Assembly (NCBI GenBank): GCA_000310025.1
Contig: FN649726.1
Coordinates: 1,298,708-1,362,707 of the forward strand
DNA from: Ectocarpus siliculosus
Taxonomy: Eukaryota; Sar; Phaeophyceae; Ectocarpales; Ectocarpaceae
Direction: 5' to 3'
Length of the DNA: 64,000 nucleotides
Under the pieces are notes generated by a model. It saw only the letters and a list, made by a program, of their open reading frames with translations. It made no database searches and was not told the origin of the DNA. The position numbers and the translations under genes were made by a program. Position 1 is the stretch's first letter; the number at the start of each line of letters is the position of its first letter. This document shows, piece after piece, positions 1 through 12,424 of the stretch.

Positions 1-85
1 AGGGGGGGGGGGGTGGGGGGGGGGGGGGTTGAGTGGGCAGCCGCTACTGGCTTCACCATGACGAAGGGTTGATATTTTTCATCCG

Positions 86-175
86 TACCAAACCACTTCA
101 GCTAGCGATGCAGCAGCAGTCACGTAGGGTTACCAAACCACTTCAGCTAGAGATGCAGCAGCAGTTACATAGAGA
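86..175. repeat. 45-bp direct tandem duplication
   Basis: Two adjacent 45-bp units (86-130 and 131-175) start TACCAAACCACTTCAGCTAG and differ at only a few positions. The duplication lies in the intron after the last visible ABC transporter exon. Confidence 0.85.
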
Positions 176-309
176 CTTGAATTGAAGCCACTTTAGCGGG
201 GAGAGCACGCGGTAATCAGATTGTAGTCGCCCAATGCTTCGGGAGGTGCCACTCGCTTTGTTTTTGTCGAGGGTCACCGGCACGCGCCTGCATACCAGCA
301 TACATTCAC

Positions 310-460
310 TCCTCAGCAGAAGGAGCCGCGGTGCCGCCAAAATGGCGACGTGAGAACCGCCGTCTCGTCGAGAGATTTCCAACAATTTGATATCGGCATC
401 CTCTTCATCGTGTGGAGAAGTCGAGCTTTGAAAATCGGTCCAGGGTGTGTGTGTGATATC
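310..460 (-). mobile_element. MITE-like element, copy A (diverged)
   Basis: Read on the minus strand it begins GATATCACACACACACCC, followed by TGGACCGATTTTCAAAGCTC and the family core GAAGAGGATGCC with CTCTCGACGAGACGG. The same order is seen in copies at 25330, 52829 and 59994. The left end has decayed, so its boundary is approximate. It lies in an intron of the ABC transporter. Confidence 0.65.
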
Positions 461-511
461 TAACGTCACCTATGAGTATCTACGTACATCACATGCATTA
501 CTAAATATCAC

Positions 512-2610
512 CTTGATGTTGACCCCGTCCAAGAAGACGCCGCCTTGGTCAGGGTCGTAGAACCGCTCCAGCAGCCCCACCACCGTAGACTTACCAGCGC
601 CTGATGCCCCGACCTGTTCTCGCCGGGCCAAGAGAAATCGGGATCTACCGTTAGGCTGTACCTGTTGGGCTAGAGCTGGGGGGTCGTTGATCTGACGAAG
701 TGGGACCAGCGGCTGTGTGAGTCTTCGTCTTCATGTTTAGAGATATAGAGTGAAAATCATCAGAACGCCCAACACAAAGTTGTTTTTACTGGACTTTCCA
801 CTGCAGCACTCAAATTCTTGGCTGCATGCATTGACGTCATGCTCTTTATAAGAGACCCGCTAAAAAAACGCCCCCTTTTACATGTCATGCCCGCGCTCGT
901 CAATTGCACCGAGGAGGATCGGTATTTTCGATCATCAACATACCGAGGAAAGCGAACATTTGGCAAAACAGGAATCGCGTCTTTACAGTACAGGGTGATA
1001 TGAGGCTGGTAGAGGCTCGTTCTTAACGCGATCGCGTAAATAGACTACTTTAAACCAGTCGCGTCACACAAGAACAAACAAACTCACTAGCACCCAAAAA
1101 TAATCAAACACACACAAGGCATAAGGCATTGTAGCGGACTGTTCGTCTCCAGGAGCGGCACTCACGAGAGCCACGGTGGTGCCAGGCTCGACCTTGAGGT
1201 TGAGGTCGGTGAAGACCTTCTCCTTCGGGCGGGAAGGGTACGTGAAGTGCACGTCCCTGCCAACGACACATGGTGGCGGCGCGCAGCAAGCACACAAAAG
1301 TTGAGTTAACGGCGGTGTACAGCAGCACAAAGTACTGCCCATGACGGTTGTCGACAAATGTTTTCGTTTGCTGAATATAAGCAAACAGCAGGTTCCTCCG
1401 ATGCCGTGAGAACCCAAGCGACGATAAACACAGCACGGAAGCATCATGACCGCCAGGTGGATCGATTCGTCTCTCTGTCGGTCGGAGTGGCTCCCCAAGA
1501 GAGTGGCTGCCAATTTCCCTCTGTCACTGAGCTCGTTGTACGGACGTTAGCCAGCTGCTGCCCCGCATCCTTTGTTGAGGCGAGGAGAGCCTCGCCTCCT
1601 TCCGAGCTATATAAAACTGGCCGCCTCGCTCTCGGCAGCCACGCTTTATCTATCTGTCTGCATGCTTGTCTGTCCCTGCTTGTCTGTCTGCCTGCTTGTC
1701 TGTCTGTCTGCCTGCCCGCGTGTCTGTACGCCTGCCTGTCTGCCGGCCTGTCTCTGTCCCTCTATCTGTCTGCCTGTCTGTCTGCCTGTCTCTCCTCCCC
1801 CTCCTCTCTCTCTCACCGGAGCTCCACCTGCCCCACCACCGAGTCCGGGTGTGGCTTCAGCCCCTTCTCCGAGCAAGCGTCGATCGAAGACTCGCGACGG
1901 CAGACGGCGAGAAGGTGCCCGGCCGCGCCGCGTGCCTCCGTCACAGCCTGGAGGTTTGGACCCATCTGGCCGATAGACTGTACAAGACCGCCAAAGGGGA
2001 GGGGGGGGGCGGGGGGGGGGAGTACCTCATCTGTTGCTTGCCCTGATTCACCGCCGATCTCGTTCGAGAAGAAGCCGCAAACTGTCTGCTCTTTCTTCGA
2101 ACGAGCATCACCTGGTCGCTTCGTTATTTGTGTCCCACAAGCTTGTCGATTGGAGAGATGGAAAAAAAGATGTATGGCCAACTGCTGAAGCAGTGAAATA
2201 GCCAAGGGGGGCGGGGGGGGCACTACATTATACGGCACTAAACCCTGGCGCGGGTAAACGCTTAACCCTAACGAAAAAACTGCAGTGTCCATGAAAACCT
2301 GCTCGGGGTGAGGACTACCAGCGGCACAACAAATACAGTAACGATTGCTCAAATATCCTCACAAAATGATTCAGACATGAAGGCGGTGCTGCTCACCATA
2401 GCACCGTTAAGGATGGCCCAGAAGACTGTCAAGACATCGCCGCCGGTCTTACAGTGGCTCCCGGTGCAGCCATCCCGCAGGTCGCGGGCTACTTCTGAGG
2501 CACCGTACCACATGCCGAGGCCGTAGGAGCAGAAGATGATGAACATCATCACTGCCAGTGCTTTCGCGAATCTGACGCACACAGCGGGAGAGGGAAAGGG
2601 AGAGGGTCGG

Positions 2611-2664
<54 letters not shown>

Positions 2665-5600
2665 CAGGGAGACAGATGGAGGGCAACAGCAGAGAAAATA
2701 TTAAGCGCAGGAAGAAGCAAAGCATGGCTCGTGAGTGTTGGTGAGGGAGAAGGAACAACCTTGAATGCGGCGCCTTCGCCTTGCCCTGCGCCAGACTCGA
2801 TAGTATACAACATAGACAAACATACACGGTTTCTGGAGACTTCTTTCTTTCCACCTTTTCTCGTAAAGAGGAGAAACATTTGGAAATAACACAACACACA
2901 TGCACCAGATCAGGGCAGTTAAACCTGCTCTCCGGCCATTCTGGTAGCATACTTTTGACACTGGACAGAGGTGGCCGCCGTTGATCGGGTCATGTTGCAT
3001 GAGGTGTTCGGAGCTGGTAGACAGTAACCCTTTCGCACATCCAGTAGCTCTGGCCTCTCTCAGTCCTACCCAACGCAGAAATGTCAAAACCAAGTCCCTA
3101 CTTTGCGACTGCTGTGGATTGGACAAGACTACAACAGGGGGGGGGGGGGGGTTGAGGAATGCCTTACTAGTCTCCTTACCCGATGCCCGACTTGATGGAG
3201 GTCTCCATGGCCTCCTCCACCTTCTTCTCGTAGCGCTTGCTCTCCTTATCCTCGCCCGTGAACGCCACCACGGTCCGGATAGACGAGATCGCCTCCTGCG
3301 GTGTGACATACATATATTGACAGCAACGTCAACGTCAACGGACACCCAAGCTAGCGTTACGCCAGAGCTCACAACACCCACACACGACTGACGTCGTTCA
3401 TTGGTCAGCCGGTTGGTGTGGTCGATAATAAGTACACAAACATCACACACATTGATAGACTTAGTTCCCAGACCAGACCACTCGTCCATCAGACCCGCAT
3501 CGAGTCAAGAGAGATCCAACTATCCCCCGTCTCCCTCCCGCCTATAAATACACGAGGAACCCCCTCGTATTCGCAGCGTCCGTCAGGATCAGGAATAGTC
3601 CGTGCCTCATCTCGCATGACGGTCGATCGTCAACTGCCCGAAAAAAATGTGAGGGCACCAAACAGACAAGAGCGAGCCCGCCCCCCCCCCGCCCTGCGCC
3701 TGCCAGCCCTCCCCTTCGGTTCCACACCAAACACCAACCTCGGCCACTCCCCCGGCCGCGGCGTTGCTCTTCTGGAACTGCGACGCCAGGCGCGCCAGGT
3801 CTCCGAACAGGAACCCGCCGGCTATCGCCAACGGGGGGACGACGGACAGCATCACCTGCGAGGGAGGTGCGGGGACCGGGGCGAACGTCACGGAGGGGAG
3901 GGGTCTCTACTTCAGACGAGCGCGGTGACGGCTTCGGTGCTACTTCATGGCATCGCCTTTGCAGGCGAGGGCTTGCGCGTTGGGAAAAACTGTGAGCCTG
4001 AATCGGATGACAGCTTGCAATGACTGTTTTCATGCTTGCCGACGAGGCTAGTACCTGCCGTCGAATAAGTCCCGACCAAAGGCTGGAGGGGGGGTGCGAA
4101 TCGCCCGACCAACACAGCAACATAACCGTCACGTTACAAGCTGTCGTTTCGCTCTAGACAGCTACTAGTGCAGGCTGGACGCGGCACCTACAAATCACAC
4201 ACACACACACAACAATAACGCATCCAACTTAACATCCCCAAAGGACATGACATGACAAGAAGCAACTAGCATAGACGGGCGCAGCACCCACCAGAGAGAG
4301 CTCCCACCCCTTCACGAAGCCGATGGTGAAGCCGGACACGAACATCGACATGAACTGGATGAGACGCGCCAGCTGTTTGCCCCGAGGGAGGAGGGAGGGA
4401 GAGGGGGGAGGGCGGGAGATCTTGAAAACTTCAAAACGATCGTTCACAAGACACAAGGAGTCGCTCTCGAAAGCATGTCACTAACCTCAACCACGTATAC
4501 GCGCAACCCTCGCGACAAGCGGGGGGTAGCGATGGTGTGTGTGTGTGTGTCACGGTGCCCCCGTAATGTCACAAAAGCCGAACAATCAAACGAAGGAAAA
4601 AAAAAGAAACGTAAGGAACACCATAACATCTTCTTGCATACGGCAAACGATTCCGACCTTGATTCCCATGCCCTGGCTAACGACTAGCGTGTCCCCCTTG
4701 ATCCGTGTGGTCAGCTCCCCCGGCTTGGTCGTGTCGAACCTGTCATCGCCAAACCAAAACACACGCATAGGCAGCAGTAGGTTAAGAGAGAGAGGGTGGC
4801 GAGAAGGTAGCGTACACAACACTTGAGAGAGGCACGCACCGCCTACACAGCAGTGGAGTTGGAGAGGAGTGACCGACAAAAAAACAGTGATGACCACACC
4901 GACACGAGGGAGCAAAGCACAAAAGAGGGCGACAGGGCCAACGTTTCATCTCGTTTCATCGAGTAAAAGTCGATCCACGACCAACGCACGATCGGGTCAC
5001 CAGCATGGAATTTCGACCTAGATATGTACGGCGACCACACGCGCACGTGGGTATGCAAGGAAAGTACCGATGCATTGCAGCGTGCTATGTCTCATATGTG
5101 GAAACGTCTATTCCTCTGGTCCAACTCACCATCCAATCTCCTGCCGCAGGGACGATAGAAGGTACTGCATCCGCATGCGCCGTACCTGCCAGACACGTTA
5201 CCGAAAAAGAACGCAGCATATCGTAACAACGGGGCGAAGGAGGGATGTGGAGGAGGAGGTATTGTAGGGGCGGAAGGGAACCTGTGCAGGGTACGCCGCA
5301 CACTCGACACGCCGTAGATCCTTCCAAGACCCCAACGGACTTTGCCCAATCCCATGGAAATGATTACGTGTGGCAGACAAACGTCCCTCCTGCCAGAGTA
5401 GAAGTTGGCATGCTGACAAAGCTCGTGAATCGTCTCAGAGCAATCAACCGTTGGGCACAGACGCAGGATGCCCACAGCACGCGGCGGCAGCACGGGCACC
5501 TAGCCGCCCAGACGCTTTCCAAACAGAGAAGCTTAGGGTGTGTGTGTGTGTGGGAGGGTACCCACCTGTCTCTCTGCTGCCACGGAGAAAAACGTGTTGA

Positions 5601-7977
5601 GGCCGGTGTTGAGCACAAAGGCAACAACGGCTAGGGTGAAAAAGTTTAGCGCGTTCCGGTTGACCTGTGATCAAGGCAAAGGGTAAAAAGAGGAGGAGAG
5701 GTAGTGGGCACAAAACACCAAAAAAGGAAATGGTCATCCGACGAGGGCAAACATCCATTTCGAGCGACAGCGAGCGAGAAAACAAACTTGAGCATGAGGA
5801 TGTACCACGCAAAATGCACAAATAGCCAGGTACCACTACCAATACAGCCGTATAGGCTACCATGCATTTTGACGTAACCCATGCATCATGGCCATCAATG
5901 CTAGCAAGGACCATGTGTACCTCAGAGGTGGGGTTGGGGCTGTGGAAAGCGTCCAGGATGTCTCCAAAAATGATGGAGAAGATCGGCATCACCACTCCCG
6001 CGCCGGCTGCGCACAACGTCCCCACGAACATCAGCAGGTAGTCCAACTGCAGCAGGCGAGGCGGTAACGATGTTGGTCCCAGTTTAACGGCAGCAGTAGA
6101 TCCAATCCAACACCTCTGTAAGCATACTCAGAGAAATCGGTACAAAAAATGCTGCACAACCAGCACACAGCTGATAAGATGACAAGATGGTCTGGTGTTT
6201 CCGTAAGTGACGGCGTTTCGCGGTCCTGTATGCATACTACTGTACGCAGACAACCTCGGCCCAAAAGAAAGAATAAAATTACCCAAGACGAGGTTCTTGT
6301 CACCCCTTGAGGGAGGAATCGGTTGCGCACAGGGTATGCGCGCAACACATTCCTGTCATCCGAAACCTAAAAACTTCGGCCCAGGCGTTGCCCATGCACG
6401 CACGTAAAAGCCGGTTATGAGACAGGAGCACTTGCGAAAAAGAACGCCATGCAGAGAAACCTCGTTTGTGTCAATCGAGTGTTTGGCTCTGTGGGTCCAT
6501 CATACTTGCATAAACAACGATCGATGTCGTCACGGAAGACGTTCGCGTCAGTTGGACCAGTCCGGATGACTGAGGATGGACCGTGAGCAGAGATCGGCCG
6601 GTTTTAGACAAGGGGAAACACGAAACCCGTTGCGGTGGGAGCCCAGACAGCGGGAGGGTCGACAGTCTCACGCCGTCAAGACCAGCAGCCACCAAAAGAT
6701 GTGACCCAGCGCTCTGTTCGGTGGGCTGCTGATCTTCCATGCACCCACTCCCACGGTGGATCGGGCTTTCAGGACGCGGGGTGGACGTGGGGACAAGGTT
6801 AAGGGACCTAGATCGGAAAAAGATCGCCCCGAATGGCTCTTTACGTGTGTGTCGCTAGGGCAGGGATCCTTTCCCACGCGTCTGCTGCTGCTGCTGCTGC
6901 TGTTGCGAAGGCTCTGCTGGCTGTGGAAAGAGGCTGGTGCGGTCGTGTGGGATTCAGCAGTGTTCAGGGTTCAGGGACTACATATTGTGGTACCGTGCTT
7001 TCAAAATATGTGTTGATCTAATGGACAAAACGCTGGTAAAAAACAGAGGAAGCCCGCAGGCAAAGAATAGGCACGTGCTCGGCCAGTGGCCGCTGGCGTG
7101 GGGCGATATCATAGAGACACCAGTCCGTCGCCAGTCGCCAGAGCGACAGCAAGAGGTCATACTCCCAAACTCAAGTTCTGTCTCGTTTGAAAATATTGCT
7201 GCTGGTGATGTGTAGAAGTACAACAATACTGCCTGCTGTCGATCACCGAAGGTCCGAGCGCCGGGAGTTGTTGGGCGAGGATAGTGAAGTATCGCGCGTC
7301 TACGGGGGCAGACCTAGTTGGGGGATACCAAAATGCAGAGATCATATGATCATATCGGCAGGGGATGGTGACAGGCTGGATTGGACACGTGCTTCGTCCT
7401 CCCACCATTTTTGAGGGTGGGGTTGAAAGGAAACAGCCGTTTCCACATTATCATTAGTTTACCATTTGCACACGCGGCCGGGGACAAAGCAGCAGTGCTT
7501 CATCACCGGTACAAGGACTACAAGTTTCGAGCGCGTTGCCTCCTTGAACTGCTGTGCTTCCCAGCCTCTCACACGATGCAGGCAACAACGCCATGTGTAG
7601 TGTATCATCGTCACTCGCCGTCCGATTTCGTGGCTTCAACTGACGATTCGAATCCCCAATTCATGATCTCATGCATACCACGCACGGGGTCCACGCCTAC
7701 GTATTGTCTTGGCGTGAAACGACGACCTCGCGCCACGCACCTTCTCAGCAAAGAAGAAGAGATCGAGGAACGGCGATGGCGCCTCGGGCTTCGTGAACGT
7801 TGGTCCGTCCTCGCTGTCGCCATCTCTGTCGCCTTCGTTGTCTTTCTGAAGCCCGGCCAGAAGGGGGACCGTGAGCAGACCCTCCTCCACATCGCCAACC
7901 TTGCGCTCCTCGTTCCCGTTTAAGCTGGAGCTCTTGTAGCTCGCGCTGCTTCCTCTCTGAGCCCGTGAGCCAGGCAT
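512..7977 (-). CDS. ABCB/MDR-type ABC transporter, 5' part (3' end outside window)
   Basis: ATP-driven export pump of the P-glycoprotein class, expected in a cell membrane. Twelve exons read on the minus strand: 7741-7977, 5921-6046, 5566-5664, 5130-5185, 4649-4739, 4292-4372, 3739-3855, 3180-3295, 2397-2571, 1817-1977, 1166-1256, 512-613. Their phases join to 484 residues without a break. Visible in order: an acidic cytosolic N-terminus ending FFFAEK, TM1 ([17 protein letters not shown]), family landmarks [46 protein letters not shown] and [12 protein letters not shown], then NBD1 with FTYPSRP and Walker [10 protein letters not shown]. The signature motif, Walker B and any second half lie beyond position 1. 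The ATG at 7977 is the first in frame; an upstream non-coding exon is possible. The 4649 donor (GTTTGC) is weak but is the one that keeps phase. Intron 1 (6047-7740) is the longest. Substrate cannot be told. Confidence 0.95.
1640..1800. repeat. TCTG/CCTG microsatellite
   Basis: About 160 bases of imperfect TCTG and CCTG units on the plus strand, inside the ABC transporter intron just downstream of exon 10. The repeat has no stop codons in several frames, so it creates long but meaningless open frames. Confidence 0.9.
2611..2663. repeat. (GA)n microsatellite
   Basis: Near-perfect run of about 25 GA units. On the transcribed minus strand it is a (TC)n tract about 40 bases before the 3' splice site of the exon starting at 2571, so it may serve as that intron's polypyrimidine tract. 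Confidence 0.9.
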
Positions 7978-9609
7978 GTCCCTTCGTTTCGCTTCCCCCC
8001 CGTCCCCTTTCTCTCTCGGGGTCCGTTATGAACAAGATGCGGTGCAGGGTGCGCTTTCCCATTGCTGCATTTCCCTCTCGAGGGGGAGCCGTGGATTTGG
8101 GTTTTGAAAACGAAAGGTACCCGCACACCCCAGAACCCACCTGCGGGTTCATCATGTTCCCCCAGCACACACACACCTCCCTCAACGATTCAGGTGTGTG
8201 CTATCTTTTCGGCTCCGAGAGTTACGGCCATTGCGGTACTAGAGTGCGGCACGTGCGGGACGGCGAGAGACGGAACTCACTTTTTGGCTCATTCAGTAGT
8301 GTCGTCTGTCGCAGTTTGAACCGTTGAATACAAGCCAAGCAGCAAGTGAGAGAGCCAGTGCCAGTCCGTTCCCTCGAGCCGATCGGCGCCTCCACACCAA
8401 GTCCCACCCTCTTGGCTTGCTGCACTACAGTACTCATATTCTGAAGCTTACAGGTGGATCAAGACGTCAACGGCAACCATCGGGCTTACCCGAAACCCGT
8501 CGCTTGAATGTCCGCTGCGGCCATGAACCGTGAGGTAGGCGGCTTGAGATCGTCCTCATCACTGCTCGCCCTTGTCACCGCTACAAGCCCGACTTCGCAT
8601 CTGTCGCCCCATCCTCTGCGAGGGCCAGTGCCAGCGAAGAGTGAAAATAGGACTGCGTGCAACTTTGAACTTTTTTCCCGTGCCACCGGCTCCCTGGTGG
8701 AAGCGAACGGCAGCGGCCACCCCAGTTGCAGCTCACGGTCAGTAGCATCAGGACTTCGCGCCGCGCAAGCTGTGACAGGAGGCTGTGCGAGAGCAAAGAG
8801 AAGGGGCCGTCATCGCCCAGCGAAAAGGCGACTGGCGAGCTTCGTTGCGCCGGCGCTCGTGTGGTGCGTACTTCCTCTCTAATTATGTTTCTACAGGGTT
8901 TCACTGAAGGCTCGGGTTGATTCTTGCGTTCAGGCGCCCTGCTCTGTCTTGTTCTATTTCAATCGATCAATGCTTACAAGCCCCACTTCCATGTATCCTC
9001 TGCTCTTGTTGTTCTTCGTATGGTCCACGGCCCCCGTTTTGACGGTATGCTCTTCACCAAGGATCTTCGCTTTAGAGGCCGAGTACTTTCTGTGGTGGAG
9101 AGGGGGGTGTGCTGCACCAATAGAAAGGCCGTCTTGGTGCACCATCCCGGCGCTGGGTGAGCTTTTTTCGGTGTATATTCGAATGATGATGGGTACAGCA
9201 GTAGTAGGTTTTTCACGGGTAGGCTGTGTGTTCTCGTAATATGCCGCGACCTGTCTGTCTTTCCCTTCATCCCAGAAAGAGGACATGCCTCTCAAAAAAA
9301 TACGGAGTATTGACTTGGATTGGTATGGATTATTTGTTTTTTCACCTTTGGCAGACGGAGTATGGTTTGTTTGTTTACTTTCCTGGTTTTGACAGGGCGT
9401 AACGGCATCTTCCGAAAACGCGATGCAATGTACCAAACTTGATTTGCGAGTTGTTAATTGACGGGTGACCAAAATGACCCGTCTGTTCGACGTTCGGCTC
9501 GGCGCGCCACACCCGACCGCATGCCGTTGATATTGCGAGCGTGCAATGAGCCCCCGCAACGAACTTTTGCTCATTCTTTTCTCTGTTTTTTCCGCGTGAA
9601 ATCAACCAG
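7978..9609. other. Region between the divergent ABC and DHHC genes, no firm gene
   Basis: The stretch must hold the ABC transporter 5' region and possibly early DHHC exons. A plus-strand frame at about 8949-9165 contains a hydrophobic run (PLLLLFFVWSTAPVLTV), but I cannot tie it to a family. Nothing else convincing is seen. Confidence 0.5.
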
Positions 9610-9704
9610 GTAGCGTCGTCAAGGTTGTTCACGCTTACGGCTGGCATTTTGTTTGCTTTCACGTTCTCCTTTGCCTGGCGCTACTTTCCCACGTCGCTGC
9701 CACG
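9610..9704 (+). CDS. Possible upstream transmembrane exon of the DHHC gene
   Basis: A frame bounded by a CCAG acceptor and a CACG|GTGAGA donor encodes a 31-residue piece with one membrane segment (LTAGILFAFTFSFAWRYF). Its position and strand suit TM1 or TM2 of the DHHC protein that follows. The exon ends in phase 2 whereas the next certain exon starts in phase 0, so at least one more exon is missing between them. Tentative. Confidence 0.3.
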
Positions 9705-10314
9705 GTGAGAGACTTTTATTTTATTATTTTCTTGGATTGATTGCCGTCGCGGACGGCGCAAGAGACGAAGTTCGTCGTTTACCTACGTGCTTGTCTTTCC
9801 ACTCTGTCCGTCGAAACTCCGATGCAAGTTGCTTCTGTTACTGTAGCTGTACCATCTACACCCAGCTGGAACCTGCTCCGTAGCACCAGCCATTTCTTGT
9901 GGGTTGATAGTCCTGAACATTTCACCTCTGCGCGTTTGGCACACCCCGTACAACCGCACGAGACAATAAATAGCTTGTGCCTAGAGCTGCGGACCATGAC
10001 CGGCAACTTCGATTACAGTGTCACGTGCTCCCTCCACCCCCCCCCATCGTACATAGTTTCGCTGTGAATGCAGATCTTCGTACACACGGCGCAGTGTATT
10101 GCGGGTACTTCCACTAGGGTAGTTTTATTAGGTTCAGGTTTGTGATCGTGTTGAACACACAGATGTCGAAAACACCATCTCAAGGCGTGGAAGCAAGAGG
10201 GCAAAGGGGGTGTTTGACAGGCGTTGAAATCAGCAGTATTTCACTTACATGCCCAAATGCTATTATGCTGCTACCCACCCGCGACATGTCCCTGTCCGTT
10301 TTGCGTGTGCACAG

Positions 10315-11483
10315 GTAACGGACCCCGGGTTCTTTTCGCGGGGAAGCCATCTGCTAGGTCGTGCTCAAGAGCGAGGTTCGGGGCGTTGGTGCAGCCACTG
10401 CGAAGCGTACAAACCGCCGAGGTTGGACAATCACGGACTACTTCACCATCAATAGTCCATAGCGGTGTCGCAAATGCAATGGAGATGAAGCCTACAGAGA
10501 GAGCAAACATGGGGACAGCAACCTACACGGTGATACATGTAGACTATGTCATACTCGATGGTAGCACGGCAGTGTCCACGGATGTGCTGCACGATGTGGC
10601 GAGCACCCGGTCATCCGGATAAACATCCAGACGTGTCCGACAACTGCTTTGGGAGATTTCTAACGATCCGCGCCTGTTTTCCCAACCCCTCTTGTCGCCC
10701 CCACCTCCCAAAATCAACCAAAGGGCGCACCACTGCCGACGGTGCGGGGCATGCGTGGCCAGGATGGACCACCACTGCGCTTTCGTGGCAAACTGTGTCG
10801 GGGCGGGCAACCACAAGCAGATGCTCCTCTTCCTGGTGTACTCGGCCGCCTGCGCGGTACACGCGGCCTTTTTGTTTTGCCGCCTGTGCAATGCCTTCTT
10901 GATGGCCGTCCTGCTAGTCGGCATCTTTAGCTGGCTTGTTTGTCTAATTAGTTCGCAGGTGCACGGAATCCGTGTTCATGCCGGCACCGTCGATCGGATG
11001 CAGGCTGCCGCGCCGGGGTATCGCGCGGCAGGACAGGCGGGGGCGCTGGGTGCTGCTCCGCCGGATTCCCGGCGGCAAGACGGTTGGCCTGGGTTGCTGC
11101 CAACGCGAAGAGAGTGTCCTCCTGGCCATTTACCTCTCCCTGGCGATGGCCGCGTTACCCCTGTGCTAGACGAGGATGCTACGTCGAGTACGGGACAAGA
11201 ATTGACACAAGGAGCGCGGCGTCCTGCTTCTGCCTCTAGCGGTGGCTTTGAGGTAGCCGTGAGCTTGCCGCGTGCTACTCCTGGCGCAGTAGCTGGTGAC
11301 GCCGCAAGTGGAGGGCTGGGACTCAGATTCCGTGTTATTCGGGGTTTGTGGGAAACTGTGCACCAGGAGATACTGGGCGAGGGGGCGTGGGTTTTGTGGT
11401 TTGTGCCGACACCAGCGAGACTGTCCCCCGAATTAGAGCAACGTGTCTACGCGCCACATGGAAAAGCGGGGAGAGCGCAATAA
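10315..11483 (+). CDS. DHHC-type protein S-acyltransferase (core and C-terminus)
   Basis: Membrane enzyme that transfers palmitate to protein cysteines through an autoacylated DHHC cysteine. Two certain exons: 10315-10421 and 10724-11483, the latter ending in TAA. The first gives VTDPGFF and GRWCSHCEAYKPPR; the second continues AHHCRRCGACVARMDHHC and FVANCVGAGNHKQ, so the cysteine-rich domain is complete with both zinc sites and the catalytic DHHC. Two membrane segments follow (LLFLVYSAACAVHAAFLF and FLMAVLLVGIFSWLVCLI). The usual TTxE motif appears replaced by TVDR. Near the end, WETVHQEILGEGAWVLWFVP resembles the PaCCT-like tail found in many family members. The N-terminal two membrane segments and the start codon were not located. 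The gene converges on the PPR gene. Confidence 0.9.
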
Positions 11484-12424
11484 CCAACTAGCGCAGTTTA
11501 TTGGACAACCGTCTGTTCGCGGTCTAATTTGAGGGAAGAAGCGTGATGGTACCTTTCGTCCAGAGATCAGTCTGGAGATATGGGCAAGAAAGAGAGCACA
11601 AGTGCGATGCGTGTGCACGCTGGGTGCACGCGGACAAGCCTTGTTCGGGTGTCATTCGTCAGCGCCTCCTACGAACATATCGTCAATCGGACGCCGACGG
11701 CGTTTCCGAACAACATATGGTTTGATTCTATCCAGTATGGGAGTCTCTTCCATGAATCACCGGTAGCCAGGTCTGTTGGACGTGAGCTGGGCATTCGCTA
11801 AAAGAATCGGTGGACTGGCCGTGATATGTCAGCTAATGAACGCTCCTGGTCGCAACCAATGCACCGCACGTACGTGCACGATGGTTCAAAACGAGTGTGG
11901 GGTTCGGGGTCGGCACTGCTGCGCGTGTTGCAGGGAAGGTGGCTATTGAATACTTGCTGCGCGCCACGCAAGCGCCAGGAAAACAAACGGGAAACAAAAC
12001 GGCCAGGGACGAAAAAGGAGTTGAAGGGATGAACAAACTGCAACCGCCCGGACATATTTCGAAGGAGCCAGTCCGCCGTACGTTTTTTTACCCACGGAAG
12101 GCCGAACGTTGCGACCCTTTCGAAACAGGTGCCTGAACCAGCACCGGACATGTTCATGCATAGTCTCGAAGATCATTTTGATAACAACCCATGATGCAAT
12201 CGTCGATAAGACCCGATTTGCGGCCAGCAGTTCGCCACGAGCAACCCCTATAAAATTGGGGACATGACTCTCATCCCCGAGATCTCAGGCAAACCAAGGC
12301 CCACAAACGCAGACCAAGCGCAAGTTCTACGCGTGCTCCGAGTCACTTTTCGTGCACAGCGTGGCTTTATATAATCGGACACGAACGACCGGCTTCTTGG
12401 CCGGCAAGGTATCCAGCCTTGACG
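11484..12424. other. Intergenic region between convergent genes
   Basis: It should contain the 3' ends of the DHHC gene (plus) and the PPR gene (minus). No coding signal, RNA gene or clear repeat was seen. Confidence 0.6.

Noticed and set aside
1358-2188. 276-codon plus-strand open frame
   Set aside because: Its length comes from the TCTG microsatellite, which lacks stops. It lies antisense to a supported ABC transporter exon (1817-1977).
12246-12376. TATA-like words (CTATAAAA, TTATATAA)
   Set aside because: They lie between two gene 3' ends, where no promoter is expected; single A/T words are not evidence.
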